A stretch of DNA of 64,000 nucleotides, from the NCBI GenBank assembly GCA_965243545.1, contig OZ251573.1, positions 2,542,001-2,606,000 on the forward strand. Direction: 5' to 3'. Below the pieces are notes generated by a model. It searched no databases. It saw only the letters and a program-made list of their open reading frames with translations, and was not told the origin of the DNA. Position numbers and translations under genes: made by a program. Shown in pieces: positions 1 to 9,468 of this stretch. The DNA comes from CATQHW01 sp965243545. Its GTDB lineage: Bacteria; Spirochaetota; Spirochaetia; SZUA-6; Bin103. Numbering within the stretch: position 1 is the first letter of the stretch; the number at the start of each line of letters is the position of its first letter.

Positions 1-430
1 CCAGCGGCGAGTACCGGTAGTTGTAGGCCACGCGCACCGAGCGCCCGCTCCGCTTGACGGCGTCCAGGATCGCCTGCAGCCGCTGCTGATCGATCGTCAA
101 CGGCTTTTCGCTGATGACGTCGCACCCCAGGTCGAGCGCGCGGATGATGTAGCGGTGGTGGGTCCGGTCGATGGTGGTGACGATGACGGCGTGCGGACGC
201 TGTTCGGCGATCATGGCGTCGAACCGATCCGGGGCGTACAGCGCCGCCCCGCCGCCGCCCGGATGGCGGCGCATCACCCGGTTGGCGTACTCCATGCGGG
301 TCCGGTTGAGGTCGCAGAGCGCCACCACCTGCGCCCGGCCGCCGAAGTCGCGCGCCAGCGCTTCGTAGAAGAACCGCCCGCGTCCGCCCGCGCCGACCAG
401 CGCGTAGCGCCGCTTCGCGCCGCCGCCCAT
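1..430 (-). CDS. Gfo/Idh/MocA family oxidoreductase (3' end cut by window)
   Basis: About 143 residues of the N-terminal half are visible, read leftward from an ATG at 430. The start MGGGAKRRYALVGAGGRG has the Rossmann NAD(P)-binding glycine motif GAGGRG near residue 14. Further on, ISEKPLT is the EKP motif of this family, whose lysine helps bind cofactor and substrate, followed by a VAYNYRYSP segment. Members oxidise or reduce sugars, inositols and related polyols in the cytoplasm; the substrate cannot be told from this part. It is divergent from the lipoate-ligase-like gene starting 48 bases away, so the two may share a control region. The C-terminal substrate domain lies outside the window. 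Confidence 0.9.
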   Translation of the reverse strand, partial: MGGGAKRRYALVGAGGRGRFFYEALARDFGGRAQVVALCDLNRTRMEYANRVMRRHPGGGGAALYAPDRFDAMIAEQRPHAVIVTTIDRTHHRYIIRALDLGCDVISEKPLTIDQQRLQAILDAVKRSGRSVRVAYNYRYSPL

Positions 431-477
431 CAGCGCGGCAGTGTAGAGGCTCGGCCCGCCGGCGGCAAACGCCGGCC

Positions 478-1290
478 ATGACCGGGATTGCCAACGGTGA
501 ACGGATCGACGGCGGACCGGTGCGCATGATCTGCCACGATCCGGCGGACGGCGCCTGGAACATGGCGGTCGACCAGGCGCTGGCCGACTCGGCGGCCGGC
601 GCGGGCGGACGGCCGGCGATCCGGCTGTACGGGTTCCGCTCCCCTACCCTGTCGATCGGCCGGTTCCAGCCGGCGGCGGACGTGCGGCTCGACCGGCTGG
701 CGGCGGACGGCATACCGCTGATCCGCCGGCCGACCGGCGGGCGCGCGGTCCTGCACGCCGCCGAGGTCACCTATGCGGTGGCGCTCGGCCGAACCCACCT
801 GCGCCCGTTCACCAAGCGGGCCGTCTACCGCTTCGTGGGCGATCTGCTGAGCGCCGCCCTGGCCGACCTCGGCGTGGTCTGCCGGCGCGCCGACGCGCCG
901 GCCGGCGACGCCGCCGACCCCGACTGCTTTGCCGTCACCGGTCAGTACGAGGTGGTGGGGCGGCACGGCAAGCTGGTCGGTAGCGCGCAGATGGTGACCC
1001 GGGACGGCGTGCTGCAGCACGGCTCCATCCCGCTCGATGATTCCTTCCGGCGGGTGGCGCGCTACCTGGCCGGCCGGCCCGCGGCGCCGCGCTCCGGCGC
1101 GTCCTGGCTGGCGCGCGAGACCGGCCGGCCGGCCGCGTTCGGCGAGGTGGCGGACCGGCTGCGGCGGAGCCTTGCCGAAGCCGCCGGAACGGTTGCGGCG
1201 TGCGGCCTGGATGCGGACGAGCGGCGGCGCGCCGCGGCGCTCCTGCCCCGCTTTGCCGGCGCGCCGTGGACGACGGCGGGCACGCCGTGA
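478..1290 (+). CDS. lipoate-protein ligase A-like / biotin-lipoate ligase family protein
   Basis: A 270-residue protein with the hallmarks of the LplA/LipM/LipB superfamily: an RRPTGGRAVLH segment at about residues 83-93 forming the lipoyl-adenylate pocket, and GKLVGSAQ at 164-171 whose lysine 165 matches the conserved catalytic or ligand lysine. Such enzymes attach lipoate or octanoate to E2 and GcvH lipoyl domains. The protein is shorter than E. coli LplA and lacks an obvious C-terminal accessory domain, so it could be an octanoyl transferase (LipM type) or an LplA-like ligase. It is first in a three-gene cascade, its stop overlapping the GTG start of the GH3 gene (GTGA). Confidence 0.85.
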   Translation: MTGIANGERIDGGPVRMICHDPADGAWNMAVDQALADSAAGAGGRPAIRLYGFRSPTLSIGRFQPAADVRLDRLAADGIPLIRRPTGGRAVLHAAEVTYAVALGRTHLRPFTKRAVYRFVGDLLSAALADLGVVCRRADAPAGDAADPDCFAVTGQYEVVGRHGKLVGSAQMVTRDGVLQHGSIPLDDSFRRVARYLAGRPAAPRSGASWLARETGRPAAFGEVADRLRRSLAEAAGTVAACGLDADERRRAAALLPRFAGAPWTTAGTP

Positions 1291-3164
1291 CCGCGCGAAG
1301 GTCCGTGTCCGCACGAAGGTCCGTGAACGAAGTCCGGCCGGCCGGCCGGCCGGCGACGCACGGGTCTGACCGGTCGACTCCGGCGCTTCCGCTTCCCGCA
1401 CCGCCGATTCGGGTGCTGGCGGCGCCGGGCGCGCCGACATGGGTCGTGGCGATGCTGGCCGTGGCGCTCTGCGCGCCGCTCGGCGCGGCGCCGCCGGACC
1501 CGGCCATCGTCTGCCGGCCGGGTGAGACGCCGCCCTGCGTGCCGAGGGACGGCTTCTGGAGGGACGCCCCGCCCGCGGAGCAGGCCGCCTACCTGGTGGA
1601 GCGGATGACCGGCGACGAGCTGCTCGGCCAGACGCTGGCGCTCGGCTACTCCGGGACCGGGTTCCCGGACGGCTTGCGCGAGTGGATCGCCGAACGTCAC
1701 CTCGGCAGCGTCAAGATCTCCGGCCGTAACGTCGCCGGCCTGGCCGAGCTCGCCGCCGCCGTCGGAGCCATGCAGGAGGCGGCGCGCGCCACCCGCATGC
1801 AGACGCCGCTGCTGATCCTGACCGACCAGGAAGGCGGCTGGGTCCGCCACGTCAAGAGCGGCACGTCGCACACGCCCGGCAACTTGGCGCTCGGCGCGGC
1901 CGGCATCCCCGACGACGCCTATCGGACCGGCCGGTTCATCGGTCAGGAGCTGCGCGCCTTGGGCATCAACATGAACCTGGCGCCGACCGTCGACGTCTAT
2001 TCCCATCCGGCGGCCGCGGTGATCGGCCCGCGCGCGTTCTCCTCCGACCCGGTGCAGACCGCGCTGCTGTCGGTGGCGTACTTCTACGGCCTCTCCTCGG
2101 CCGGCGTGGTCGCCACCGCCAAACACTTTCCCGGTCACGGGGGGGCCGTGGGCGACTCGCACCTGACGCTGGCGGTGGCGGACGCCGACCTGCCGACGCT
2201 CTGGGACCGCGACCTGCTGCCGTACCGGCTGCTGATCCGCGCGGGACTGCCGGCGATCATGAGCGCCCACGTCGGGTACCCGCGCCTCATCGATCCGGCT
2301 ACGCCGGCGTCCCTGTCGCCGTTCTTCCTGCGCGATCTGCTGCGCGTCCGGCTCGGCTTCGACGGCGTCGTGATCAGCGACGATCTGGAGATGCAGGGCG
2401 CCGTGGGCGCCGCCATCGACGCGGCGGACGCCGCGGTGCGGGCGATGGAGGCGGGCACCGACCTGCTCCTGATCGGCCACACGTCCGCGTTGCAGGAACG
2501 CGCCTGGCGGGCGCTGCGGCGGCGCATGGCCGCCGATCCGGCGTTCCGCGAACGGATAGCGCAGGCGGCGCGCCGCGTGCTGCGGGTCAAGCTGGAGGCA
2601 TTCGGATCATCGTCCGCGGTGCCGCTCTTTCCGGCCGACGACGCGGCGTCCGCAGTGCCGGCGCCCGGCGCCGCCGAGTTCTTCCGGGAGAGCGCGGAGC
2701 GGAGCGTCACCGCGGTCGGCGCCGACGCCATCCCGTTCCGCCCCGGCCCGTCCGCGCGGCTGCTGGTGGTCGGCCAGAGCGACGCGTTCCTGCAAGAGGC
2801 GCTGCTCCGCTTTCCGCAGGCCGACCGCTACCGGTTCCCGTACAGCCCGTTCTATTCGTCGCGCGCGCAGGACCGGGACGCGGTGCGCACCATGGCCGGC
2901 GCCTACGACGCCATCATCTTCCTGCTGATGAACTACAACAGCGCCGAGGTGCTGGCCGGGCTGGCGCCCTACGCCGGCCGGGTGCTGGTGGTGTCGGCGC
3001 TCACGCCGGTCTACCTGCTCGACCTGCCGTGGGTGCGGACCGCGGTGGCGGTGTACGGCGCGAACCGCGACTCCTACCGCGCCGGACTGGCCGCGTTGGC
3101 CGGGGAGTTGGCCGCCGAAGGCCGGCTCCCCATCGCATTCGAGACGGCCTCCGAGGCGCCGTGA
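1287..3164 (+). CDS. exported glycoside hydrolase family 3 beta-N-acetylhexosaminidase (NagZ-like)
   Basis: GH3 catalytic barrel with the N-acetylhexosaminidase signature KHFPGHGGAVGDSH near residue 279 (general acid/base His-Asp dyad) and VISDDLEMQG near 364 carrying the nucleophile aspartate. Family members remove beta-linked GlcNAc from muropeptides or chitin-type sugars. A hydrophobic stretch VVAMLAVALCAPLGAA before the mature part suggests export. The start is uncertain: GTG 1287 overlaps the previous stop as GTGA but gives a long arginine-rich n-region; GTG 1446 or ATG 1452 would give a compact signal peptide. About 200 residues beyond the barrel resemble the extra C-terminal domain of larger GH3 enzymes. 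The stop overlaps the next start (GTGA). Confidence 0.88.
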   Translation: MTARRSVSARRSVNEVRPAGRPATHGSDRSTPALPLPAPPIRVLAAPGAPTWVVAMLAVALCAPLGAAPPDPAIVCRPGETPPCVPRDGFWRDAPPAEQAAYLVERMTGDELLGQTLALGYSGTGFPDGLREWIAERHLGSVKISGRNVAGLAELAAAVGAMQEAARATRMQTPLLILTDQEGGWVRHVKSGTSHTPGNLALGAAGIPDDAYRTGRFIGQELRALGINMNLAPTVDVYSHPAAAVIGPRAFSSDPVQTALLSVAYFYGLSSAGVVATAKHFPGHGGAVGDSHLTLAVADADLPTLWDRDLLPYRLLIRAGLPAIMSAHVGYPRLIDPATPASLSPFFLRDLLRVRLGFDGVVISDDLEMQGAVGAAIDAADAAVRAMEAGTDLLLIGHTSALQERAWRALRRRMAADPAFRERIAQAARRVLRVKLEAFGSSSAVPLFPADDAASAVPAPGAAEFFRESAERSVTAVGADAIPFRPGPSARLLVVGQSDAFLQEALLRFPQADRYRFPYSPFYSSRAQDRDAVRTMAGAYDAIIFLLMNYNSAEVLAGLAPYAGRVLVVSALTPVYLLDLPWVRTAVAVYGANRDSYRAGLAALAGELAAEGRLPIAFETASEAP

Positions 3165-4069
3165 GCGGCCGGCGGCCGGCCGACGACCGGTGGCCTGAAG
3201 GCGCGGGCTGGTTCGAGGCCGGCGCACGGCACCGCCGCGCGGTGCTCGACCGGCTGCTCGACCGGGAGTGGGCGTACGTGCCGATCACGGCGCTGTTGCG
3301 GGAACCGGCCTCGCCCTTGCTCGGCCGGCCGTTTCGGCTGTTCGCCACGCGCCGCGGCGGCGCCATCGCGGACGTCGCGCTGCGCGCCCGCGACGGGTTG
3401 CTGCTGGCGGCGTTGGGCGAACCGGAGGGGCAGGAAGGCGAAGGACGCGATCTGCAGGCACTGATCGGCGATCGGCGCGGCCGGATCGGCGCCGCCGCGG
3501 CGCCGCATTCGGCGATGGGGCCGACCGCCGAGGTGTCGCGCCTGGAGGCGCTGCTGGCGCTCCGCCCCCGCATCTCCGTCGACCACGTGCTGATGACGCT
3601 CGACCGCGGCGCGCAGCCGGCCGAACGCGCCGCCCCCGCCGGCGTGGTGACGCGCCGCGCGCGGGTCAGCGACACCGGGCGCCTGCTGGGGTTGCGCGAA
3701 GCGTACGAGCTGGAGGAAGTGGTCCTGGACCGGTCGCGGTTCGACCGGCAGGCGTGCCGCCGGCGTCTGCGGCGCGCACTGCGGCGCGAGCTGATCTACG
3801 TTGCCGAGCACCGCGGGAGCCCGGTGGCGACCGCCGCCACCAACCAGCGCGGCGTCCGCGTCGATCAGATCGGCGGCGTCTTCACGGCGCCGGGATGCCG
3901 CCGCGCCGGACTCGGCGCGGCGGTGATGCGGGCGCTGCTCCGCGATATATTTCGCGACAAGGAGCAGGCGTGCCTGTTCGTCAAGACCGGCAACCAGGCC
4001 GCGCTCCGTCTGTACGAACGGCTGGGGTTCGCGGCGCGCGGCGGCTACCGCATCAGCTACTACCGCTGA
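3161..4069 (+). CDS. GNAT family N-acetyltransferase
   Basis: A protein of 302 residues. The C-terminal half is a GNAT fold: CRRAGLGAAVMRALL is the acetyl-CoA pyrophosphate-binding motif, followed by FVKTGNQAALRLYERLGF, the usual beta-strand and helix of the fold, ending in YRISYYR. The N-terminal 130 residues are a poorly conserved domain of unknown role, a two-part layout seen in several uncharacterised bacterial acetyltransferases. The GTG start at 3161 overlaps the GH3 stop (GTGA), making this the third gene of the coupled operon; an upstream in-frame ATG at 3029 would lie deep inside the GH3 gene and is unlikely. Its end overlaps the convergent mrfB-like gene by 17 bp. Acceptor substrate unknown. 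Confidence 0.85.
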   Translation: MSGRRPADDRWPEGAGWFEAGARHRRAVLDRLLDREWAYVPITALLREPASPLLGRPFRLFATRRGGAIADVALRARDGLLLAALGEPEGQEGEGRDLQALIGDRRGRIGAAAAPHSAMGPTAEVSRLEALLALRPRISVDHVLMTLDRGAQPAERAAPAGVVTRRARVSDTGRLLGLREAYELEEVVLDRSRFDRQACRRRLRRALRRELIYVAEHRGSPVATAATNQRGVRVDQIGGVFTAPGCRRAGLGAAVMRALLRDIFRDKEQACLFVKTGNQAALRLYERLGFAARGGYRISYYR

Positions 4070-5291
4070 CCGGCCCCGGTGCGGGCTGCGGGCGGCCCGT
4101 GGCCGGCGGCCCATGGCCGGCGGCCTGGGGCAGGCGGCCTGCCTTGCGGCGCAGACGCGCCACCCGGCGCAGCAGGTCGCAGTCGAGCGCCCCCGCCCCC
4201 TTGCGGACGCCGCCGAAGAACGGTTTCACGCACTCCAGCGCCGCGTCGTAGTCCTTGGCCCGGTGTTCGTAGTACTTGGCCAGCTCGACCGCCGCGCCGC
4301 GGTCCCGGTGGCGCACGGCCATGTCGCGCCACAGCTCGACCGCCTCCCGCCACTCGCCGGACCGCTTCAGCTCGCCGCCGAGCGCGGCGCCGCAGGTGAG
4401 CCGGCCGTCCCGGTAGCCGCGGCGCAGGTGGTCGAGCCCGCAACGGTCCCCCTGCCCCAGCAGCAGGTGGCCCACGCCGTGCGGGTCGACCGGCACGGCG
4501 TCGTCGCCGGACAGCGCCTGCTCGATCGTCGCCAGCAGCTGCGCCAGCGTGACCACGTCGCGGTGGTTGTGGTCGAACACCACCGGCAGCCTCCCCAGCT
4601 CGCCGCTACGCAGGAACTCGAAGTAGATGTCCGGCACCTCGAACCCGTCGACGTCCTCGCCTCGGTCGATGCCGAGGATCGCCTCCTCCAAGGTCTTGAG
4701 CCGGCAATTCGAGGTGAGCGACGCCCACAGACGCCGCGACGGATACAGCAGGTCGAGATGCTCCGGCATGTCGAGGCTGCGGCCGTCCAGCAGGAACCGC
4801 TCCGTCAGGATCGTCTTGTCGAACGACTTGCCGTTGAAGGAGACGAACAGCCGGTGGTCGGCCAGCAGGCCCTCGACGTGCTCCAGAAAGGCGGTCTCGC
4901 CCGGAAAGTCGCCCAGGAATACCTGCTCCACCACCATTCGGTCGCCGCGCACCGCGGCGATGCCGAACAGGAAGATCACCGCCCCGGCGCCGGCCAGGCC
5001 GGTCGTCTCCGTATCGAAAAAGCCGCACCGTTCAATCGGGACCGACGCCGGCAGCAGCCGCGGCCGCGCGGTGATCGGCGACGGGACGATGGCGACCCGC
5101 CGGTAGACGTACGGCGCCAGCCGTTGCCAGTCCGCGCCCAGGAGCGCCTGCAGGTCGTCGTCCTCGCCGTAGCCGTCAGCGACGCCCTCGTCGAAGTCGT
5201 GTTCGACGATGAAGGGAGCGGGCTCGGCCCCGCCGGCGCGCAGGTAGTCGAGGCGCCGGCGAATCGTGTCGCGCAGCGATCCGGTCGTCAT
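4053..5291 (-). CDS. mrfB: MrfB/YprB-like DEDDh 3'-5' exonuclease
   Basis: A protein of 412 residues with an RNase H-fold exonuclease domain: FFDTETTGL (Asp93, Glu95), SFNGKSFDKT (Asp158) and DHNHRDVV (His241 or 243 and Asp245) supply the DEDDh metal ligands. A TPR-like C-terminal part follows (WREAVELWRDMAVRHRDRG). The layout matches Bacillus subtilis MrfB (YprB), which acts with the helicase MrfA in excision of mitomycin C lesions independently of UvrABC. The ATG at 5291 overlaps the helicase stop (ATGA), so the pair is translationally coupled exactly as in mrfAB. Function is assigned from family and context. Confidence 0.88.
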   Translation of the reverse strand: MTTGSLRDTIRRRLDYLRAGGAEPAPFIVEHDFDEGVADGYGEDDDLQALLGADWQRLAPYVYRRVAIVPSPITARPRLLPASVPIERCGFFDTETTGLAGAGAVIFLFGIAAVRGDRMVVEQVFLGDFPGETAFLEHVEGLLADHRLFVSFNGKSFDKTILTERFLLDGRSLDMPEHLDLLYPSRRLWASLTSNCRLKTLEEAILGIDRGEDVDGFEVPDIYFEFLRSGELGRLPVVFDHNHRDVVTLAQLLATIEQALSGDDAVPVDPHGVGHLLLGQGDRCGLDHLRRGYRDGRLTCGAALGGELKRSGEWREAVELWRDMAVRHRDRGAAVELAKYYEHRAKDYDAALECVKPFFGGVRKGAGALDCDLLRRVARLRRKAGRLPQAAGHGPPATGRPQPAPGPVSGSS

Positions 5292-7732
5292 CGCGCCGCC
5301 GCCAAAGCCGCCGATGCGCCAGCGGCCAGATCGACGGCGGCCGCCTCCACCGGGCCGGCATCCACCGGAACTCGGTCCACCGGCGCGGCCTCCACCGGGC
5401 GGACCTCCACCGGAAGAGGCTCCGCCGTACCGGGCTCGCCGCCGAGCCACCCGTCCAGAAACCCGAGCATCGACTCCTTGGCGTCGTGACTGCGGCCCTC
5501 GAACGGGCCGATGCAGGACGGGCAGCCCCACGTGCAGCCGCAGCCGGCCACCAGGTCGCGGCAGCCGCGCAGAATGCGGTCCGCATCGTCCCGGAACCCT
5601 TCGGCCAGCCCGGAACCGCCGGGATAGGCGTCATACAGATAGAGCGCCGGCGCGCCCAGATCGGGGTCGCGGACGCGTTGCGCCACGCCGAGGTCGCGCA
5701 CGTCGCAGAGCAGGAAGACCGGCGCCACGTTGCGGATCAGATGCCCCAGACGGCTGAGCGCTTCGGGCCGCTGCCGTTCGGCAAGCGCCCCGAAGCTGCG
5801 GCCGGCCGCCGTGTCGCCGCCAAACAGGAGCGCCGCCGCCCGCGTATGCATCTCCTCGGCCGGCAAGTGTATGGCGCCGCGGCCGATCCGTTCGTGGGTG
5901 TGGTAGCGGAGCTTGCGGAACCCGGTCGGCTGCATCCGCACCAGGATGTCGCCCAGCGCCAGCCGGCAGCCGGCGCGCGTCTCCTGCTCCCCGTGCAGCA
6001 ACCGGATGTCGGTCCGGGCGACCGCTTCGGTGAAGTAATCGCCGGCCGAGCGCGCCACGGCGCAGGACCCCGCCTGCAGGTCGAGGCGCTCGACCAAATA
6101 CCGCTCGCCGCCGTGCAGGTAGACGGCCCCGTCGTGCAGCAAGGTCTTTGCCGACACCCGATCCATCCGGCCGATGACGCGGCCCCCGCCGCCAACGTCG
6201 ACGATGGCGACGTGCTCGGCCGCGGCGGTGCGCAGCGATACCTGCTCGGCCGGATAGGCGCGGTTCGACCAGTACCACGCGCCGCCGGAATGATGGACGA
6301 TTCCCTGCTCCTGCAGATAGCGGAGCGCCTCGCCGGCGCGCGCCGTCTCTGCGGCGCCGTCACGGTACGGCAGCTCGAACACCGCGCACTTGAGCTGATC
6401 CAGCAGGATATGGACGTTGTCGGGATCGACGCGCCCGGATTCCGGCGAGGCGCCGAACAGGTATTCGGGATGGCGGACGACGAACTGGTCGATCGGCGCA
6501 GGCGATGCGATCAGGACCGATAGCGACACGTCGCGGGCGCGCCCGGAGCGGCCGGCCTGCTGCCAGCAGGAGGCGATCGTGCCGGGAAAGCCGGCCATCA
6601 CCGACGCATCCAGCCCGCCGATATCTATGCCGAGCTCCAGCGCGTTGGTCGACACCACGCCGCGCAGCGACCCGTCGCGCAGGCCGCGCTCGATCCGGCG
6701 GCGCTCCTGCGGCAGATAGCCGCCGCGATACGAGGCGACGGCGCCGGCCCCGTCCGATGCGCCGCCGTCCGGTGAGCCGCCGGCCAGGGATTGCCGCACA
6801 TAGGCGGTGATCAGCTCGGTGCGCGACCGCGAGCGGGCAAACACGATCGTCTTTACGCGGCGGCGCAGCAGGCGGACCGCGGCGTCGTGCGCTTCGTGGA
6901 CGACGCTCCGCCGGATGCCGCGGCGCGGGTCGAGCAGCGGCGGGTTGTACAGCACGAAGTGGCGCTCCCCGGCCGGCGCGCCGTTGCCGTCGATCAGCGC
7001 CGCGTCCTCTTCGATGATACGGCCGGCCAGCTCCTGCGGGTTGCCGATGGTCGCCGAGCAGCAGACAAAGCTCGGCCGCGCGCCGTAGAACGCCGCGATC
7101 CGTTTCAGCCGGCGGATGACGTTGGCGAGGTGCGATCCGAATACGCCGCGGTAGACGTGCAGCTCGTCGATCACCACGAAGCGCAAGCCGGCCAGAAACC
7201 GGCTCCACTTGGGGTGATGCGGCAGGATGCCCGCGTGCAGCATGTCGGGGTTGGTGATGACGATGCGCGCCCGTTCGCGGGCCGCGGCGCGGGCCGCCGC
7301 CGGCGTGTCGCCGTCGTAGGCGCAGGCGGGTACCGGCAGGCCGCCGTCCCGCGCCAACGCGTCGAGTTCCGCCTGCTGATCGCGGGCCAGCGCCTTGGTC
7401 GGAAAGAGATAGAGGGCGGTCGCGCCGGCGTCGCGCAGGAACCGCGCCAGGATCGGCAGGTTGTAGGCCAGCGTCTTGCCGGAGGCGGTCGGCGTGACCA
7501 GCACGGCGTTCTGGCCGGCGGCCACGCGCCGGTAGGCGTCCGCTTGGTGGCGGTAGAGCCGCTCGACGCCGCGGGCGCGCAGCGCGCGGAGCAGGGCGCC
7601 GTCCAGCTCTTCCGGGAACGGCGCGTAGTCGCCGGCGCGCGCCGGCATCACCTGCCAGTGGGCGACGTTGCGCATGAACGAACGGTCGCTCCGCAGCTCG
7701 GCCAGAGCCGCGCGCAGCGACGGGCGCACCAC
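5288..7732 (-). CDS. mrfA: MrfA/YprA-like DEAD/DEAH-box helicase with C-terminal DUF1998 zinc domain
   Basis: An 814-residue superfamily 2 helicase: TPTASGKT (Walker A, residues 80-87), VVIDELHVYRG (motif II as DELH), CCSATIGNPQEL (motif III), and the motif VI region QQAGRSGRARD. The C-terminal DUF1998 region carries the four-cysteine cluster GCGCTWGCPSCIGP expected for MrfA, a 3'-5' helicase that unwinds damaged DNA for the neighbouring exonuclease. The family is also called YprA/Hrq1-like. The last 40 residues are a proline-valine repeat tail (PVEVRPVEAAPVDRVPV) coded by a 15-bp tandem repeat and not part of the helicase. Divergent from the sugar kinase gene. Confidence 0.92.
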   Translation of the reverse strand: MVRPSLRAALAELRSDRSFMRNVAHWQVMPARAGDYAPFPEELDGALLRALRARGVERLYRHQADAYRRVAAGQNAVLVTPTASGKTLAYNLPILARFLRDAGATALYLFPTKALARDQQAELDALARDGGLPVPACAYDGDTPAAARAAARERARIVITNPDMLHAGILPHHPKWSRFLAGLRFVVIDELHVYRGVFGSHLANVIRRLKRIAAFYGARPSFVCCSATIGNPQELAGRIIEEDAALIDGNGAPAGERHFVLYNPPLLDPRRGIRRSVVHEAHDAAVRLLRRRVKTIVFARSRSRTELITAYVRQSLAGGSPDGGASDGAGAVASYRGGYLPQERRRIERGLRDGSLRGVVSTNALELGIDIGGLDASVMAGFPGTIASCWQQAGRSGRARDVSLSVLIASPAPIDQFVVRHPEYLFGASPESGRVDPDNVHILLDQLKCAVFELPYRDGAAETARAGEALRYLQEQGIVHHSGGAWYWSNRAYPAEQVSLRTAAAEHVAIVDVGGGGRVIGRMDRVSAKTLLHDGAVYLHGGERYLVERLDLQAGSCAVARSAGDYFTEAVARTDIRLLHGEQETRAGCRLALGDILVRMQPTGFRKLRYHTHERIGRGAIHLPAEEMHTRAAALLFGGDTAAGRSFGALAERQRPEALSRLGHLIRNVAPVFLLCDVRDLGVAQRVRDPDLGAPALYLYDAYPGGSGLAEGFRDDADRILRGCRDLVAGCGCTWGCPSCIGPFEGRSHDAKESMLGFLDGWLGGEPGTAEPLPVEVRPVEAAPVDRVPVDAGPVEAAAVDLAAGASAALAAAR
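5346..5420. repeat. 15-bp tandem repeat in the 3' end of the mrfA-like gene
   Basis: The octamer tccaccgg or a close variant recurs at 5346, 5361, 5376, 5391 and 5406, exactly 15 bp apart. On the minus strand each unit codes for five residues of the form P-V-E/D-x-x, giving a low-complexity tail after the zinc domain. An exact 5-codon period points to slippage expansion within the reading frame. Confidence 0.85.
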
Positions 7733-7844
7733 CAGTATTTCCCCTCCCCCCTACGGACGTTACCCTGGCGCGCCCTCGCTTGTCAATGGGCGGACGGCCG
7801 CTCCGTCATGGCAGGTTGCCGATCCGCTCCCAAAGTACTCTACC

Positions 7845-9419
7845 ATGTCCACACGGATGCACCAGCAGCGGCGGCGCGCCCGGTATCTCGGCTTGGTCTG
7901 CTCGACCACCGAGTGCGGCTTGGCGGCTGCCGCCGAGGACGGGTCCGAAGGATACGCCAGCGTGCCGATGGCCGGCGCGGTTCGCTGGCGCGGGTGTCCG
8001 GCGTTCGACCTGCGCGCGCTGCCGGGCATGGCGCTGGCGCTGCTCGAACGGCTGGCCGGCGACGGCTGGGACTTCTCGGAACCGGGGTATCTGGGCCAGT
8101 CGTGGCGGCAGCACGACTTGGCGCTGATCGACGGCCGCGGCGAACCGCTCATCCCGGCGCTGAGCTGGCAGTGCAACCAAGCCGGCGCGCAGGCCGCCGC
8201 GCTCAACGCCGTGCCGGCGTACCGCGCCGCGGCCGGCGCCGTCGAAGCGCGCTTCATCGCCGCCAAGCTCCCCTGGGCGCTGGCGCAGGAGCCCGGCCTG
8301 CTCCCCCGCCTGCGCTCCGTGATGACCAGCGGCGACTGGTTCACCGGCCGGCTCACCGGCGGCGCATACCGTCTCGGTTCCTCCGACGCTCTGTCCAACG
8401 GACTGCTCGACCAGCGCAGCAAACGGCTGGCCGCCGCGCCGTTGCGTGCGGCCGGCCGGCGGCTCGGCGGCCACCTGCGCCCGGAGTGGTTCCCGCCGGT
8501 GATCGCCTCCGACGGAGTGGCCGGAGCGGTCGAGCCGGACGCCGCCGGGGCGTGCGCGGCGCCGCCCTGGCGGGAGCTGACCCGGCGGCTGCGCGGCTGG
8601 CGGGTGGCCGCGCCGCTCGGCGACAACCACGCCTCCGCCGCCGGCTGCGGCGCCGCCGAGTACGACACCGCGGTGCTGTCCCTGGGCACCAGCGGCACCG
8701 TCAACCTGCCCGCGCCGCACGCCCGCCAACCGGCCGGCGAGGCGCTCGGATTCGAGTACTGGGACGACCGTCTGTTCCTGGTGATGCTGGCGCAGTGCGG
8801 CGCGTGGTACGAGCGGTTCCGCGCCGAGGCCGCGCCCGGCATCGACCACGACGATCTCAACCGCATGGCGATGTCCTGCCCGCCGGACCGGATCGTCCGC
8901 GTGCCGGAGCCGGACGGCCCCGGCGCGGCGCTCACCGGTCTGACGGGGGCCGACCTGCCCGGGGCCGACCTGCCCACGCAGACCGCCAGCACGCAGTGCT
9001 CGATCGCCCTGGAGATGCTCGACCGGGTGCGGGCCATGCTGCCGTCGGCGGCCGAGCCGATCCGCTCCTTCGTGCTCACCGGCGGGCTGTCGCGGTCGCC
9101 GCTCATCAACGGCGTGCTGTACGCCGGGCTGCGGATGCTCGCCGAGCGCGACGGCCGGGTGGCGGCCGGCGCCCGCGTCCTCCTCAACGACCGCCCGGGG
9201 CCGCTCGCCTACAAGACCGACGCGCTCGGCGCGCTGGTCAACGCCCGCATCGCCGCCGGCAGCCACAGCGCCGCCGGCGGCCGCAGCGCCCGCGACGTGA
9301 TCGCCGCCGACCGCAGATGGCGTCCGTGCGCTGCTCCGCGCCCGGAATACGAACGGCGCCTGCGCCGGCTGATCGACGACGCCGGCCGCGCATCCTCGCC
9401 TTCGCCCCCGTCGCCTTGA
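7845..9419 (+). CDS. FGGY family carbohydrate kinase
   Basis: The protein opens with ARYLGLVCSTTECGLAA, a weak form of the FGGY N-terminal phosphate loop, and has the later ATPase motifs LSLGTSGTVN and FVLTGGLSRSPLINGV (ADENOSINE motif), so the actin-like kinase fold is complete at 524 residues. FGGY kinases phosphorylate pentuloses, heptuloses or glycerol; xylulokinase is suggested by the xylose isomerase 2.2 kb downstream but the N-terminus is divergent. ATG 7845 was chosen because upstream in-frame codons run back into the divergent helicase gene; ATG 7857 is an alternative. A duplicated 15-bp unit lies inside the gene. Confidence 0.85.
   Translation: MSTRMHQQRRRARYLGLVCSTTECGLAAAAEDGSEGYASVPMAGAVRWRGCPAFDLRALPGMALALLERLAGDGWDFSEPGYLGQSWRQHDLALIDGRGEPLIPALSWQCNQAGAQAAALNAVPAYRAAAGAVEARFIAAKLPWALAQEPGLLPRLRSVMTSGDWFTGRLTGGAYRLGSSDALSNGLLDQRSKRLAAAPLRAAGRRLGGHLRPEWFPPVIASDGVAGAVEPDAAGACAAPPWRELTRRLRGWRVAAPLGDNHASAAGCGAAEYDTAVLSLGTSGTVNLPAPHARQPAGEALGFEYWDDRLFLVMLAQCGAWYERFRAEAAPGIDHDDLNRMAMSCPPDRIVRVPEPDGPGAALTGLTGADLPGADLPTQTASTQCSIALEMLDRVRAMLPSAAEPIRSFVLTGGLSRSPLINGVLYAGLRMLAERDGRVAAGARVLLNDRPGPLAYKTDALGALVNARIAAGSHSAAGGRSARDVIAADRRWRPCAAPRPEYERRLRRLIDDAGRASSPSPPSP
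8946..8975. repeat. two exact 15-bp direct repeats inside the FGGY kinase gene
   Basis: The unit ggggccgacctgccc occurs twice back to back, coding for GADLPGADLP. It has the same 5-codon period as the repeats at 5346-5420 and 54073-54117. Confidence 0.85.
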
Positions 9420-9468
9420 CGGCGCGCGCCGCGCGCCGCACGCTGCCGCCGCAGCAGCCGTCCAGCGC

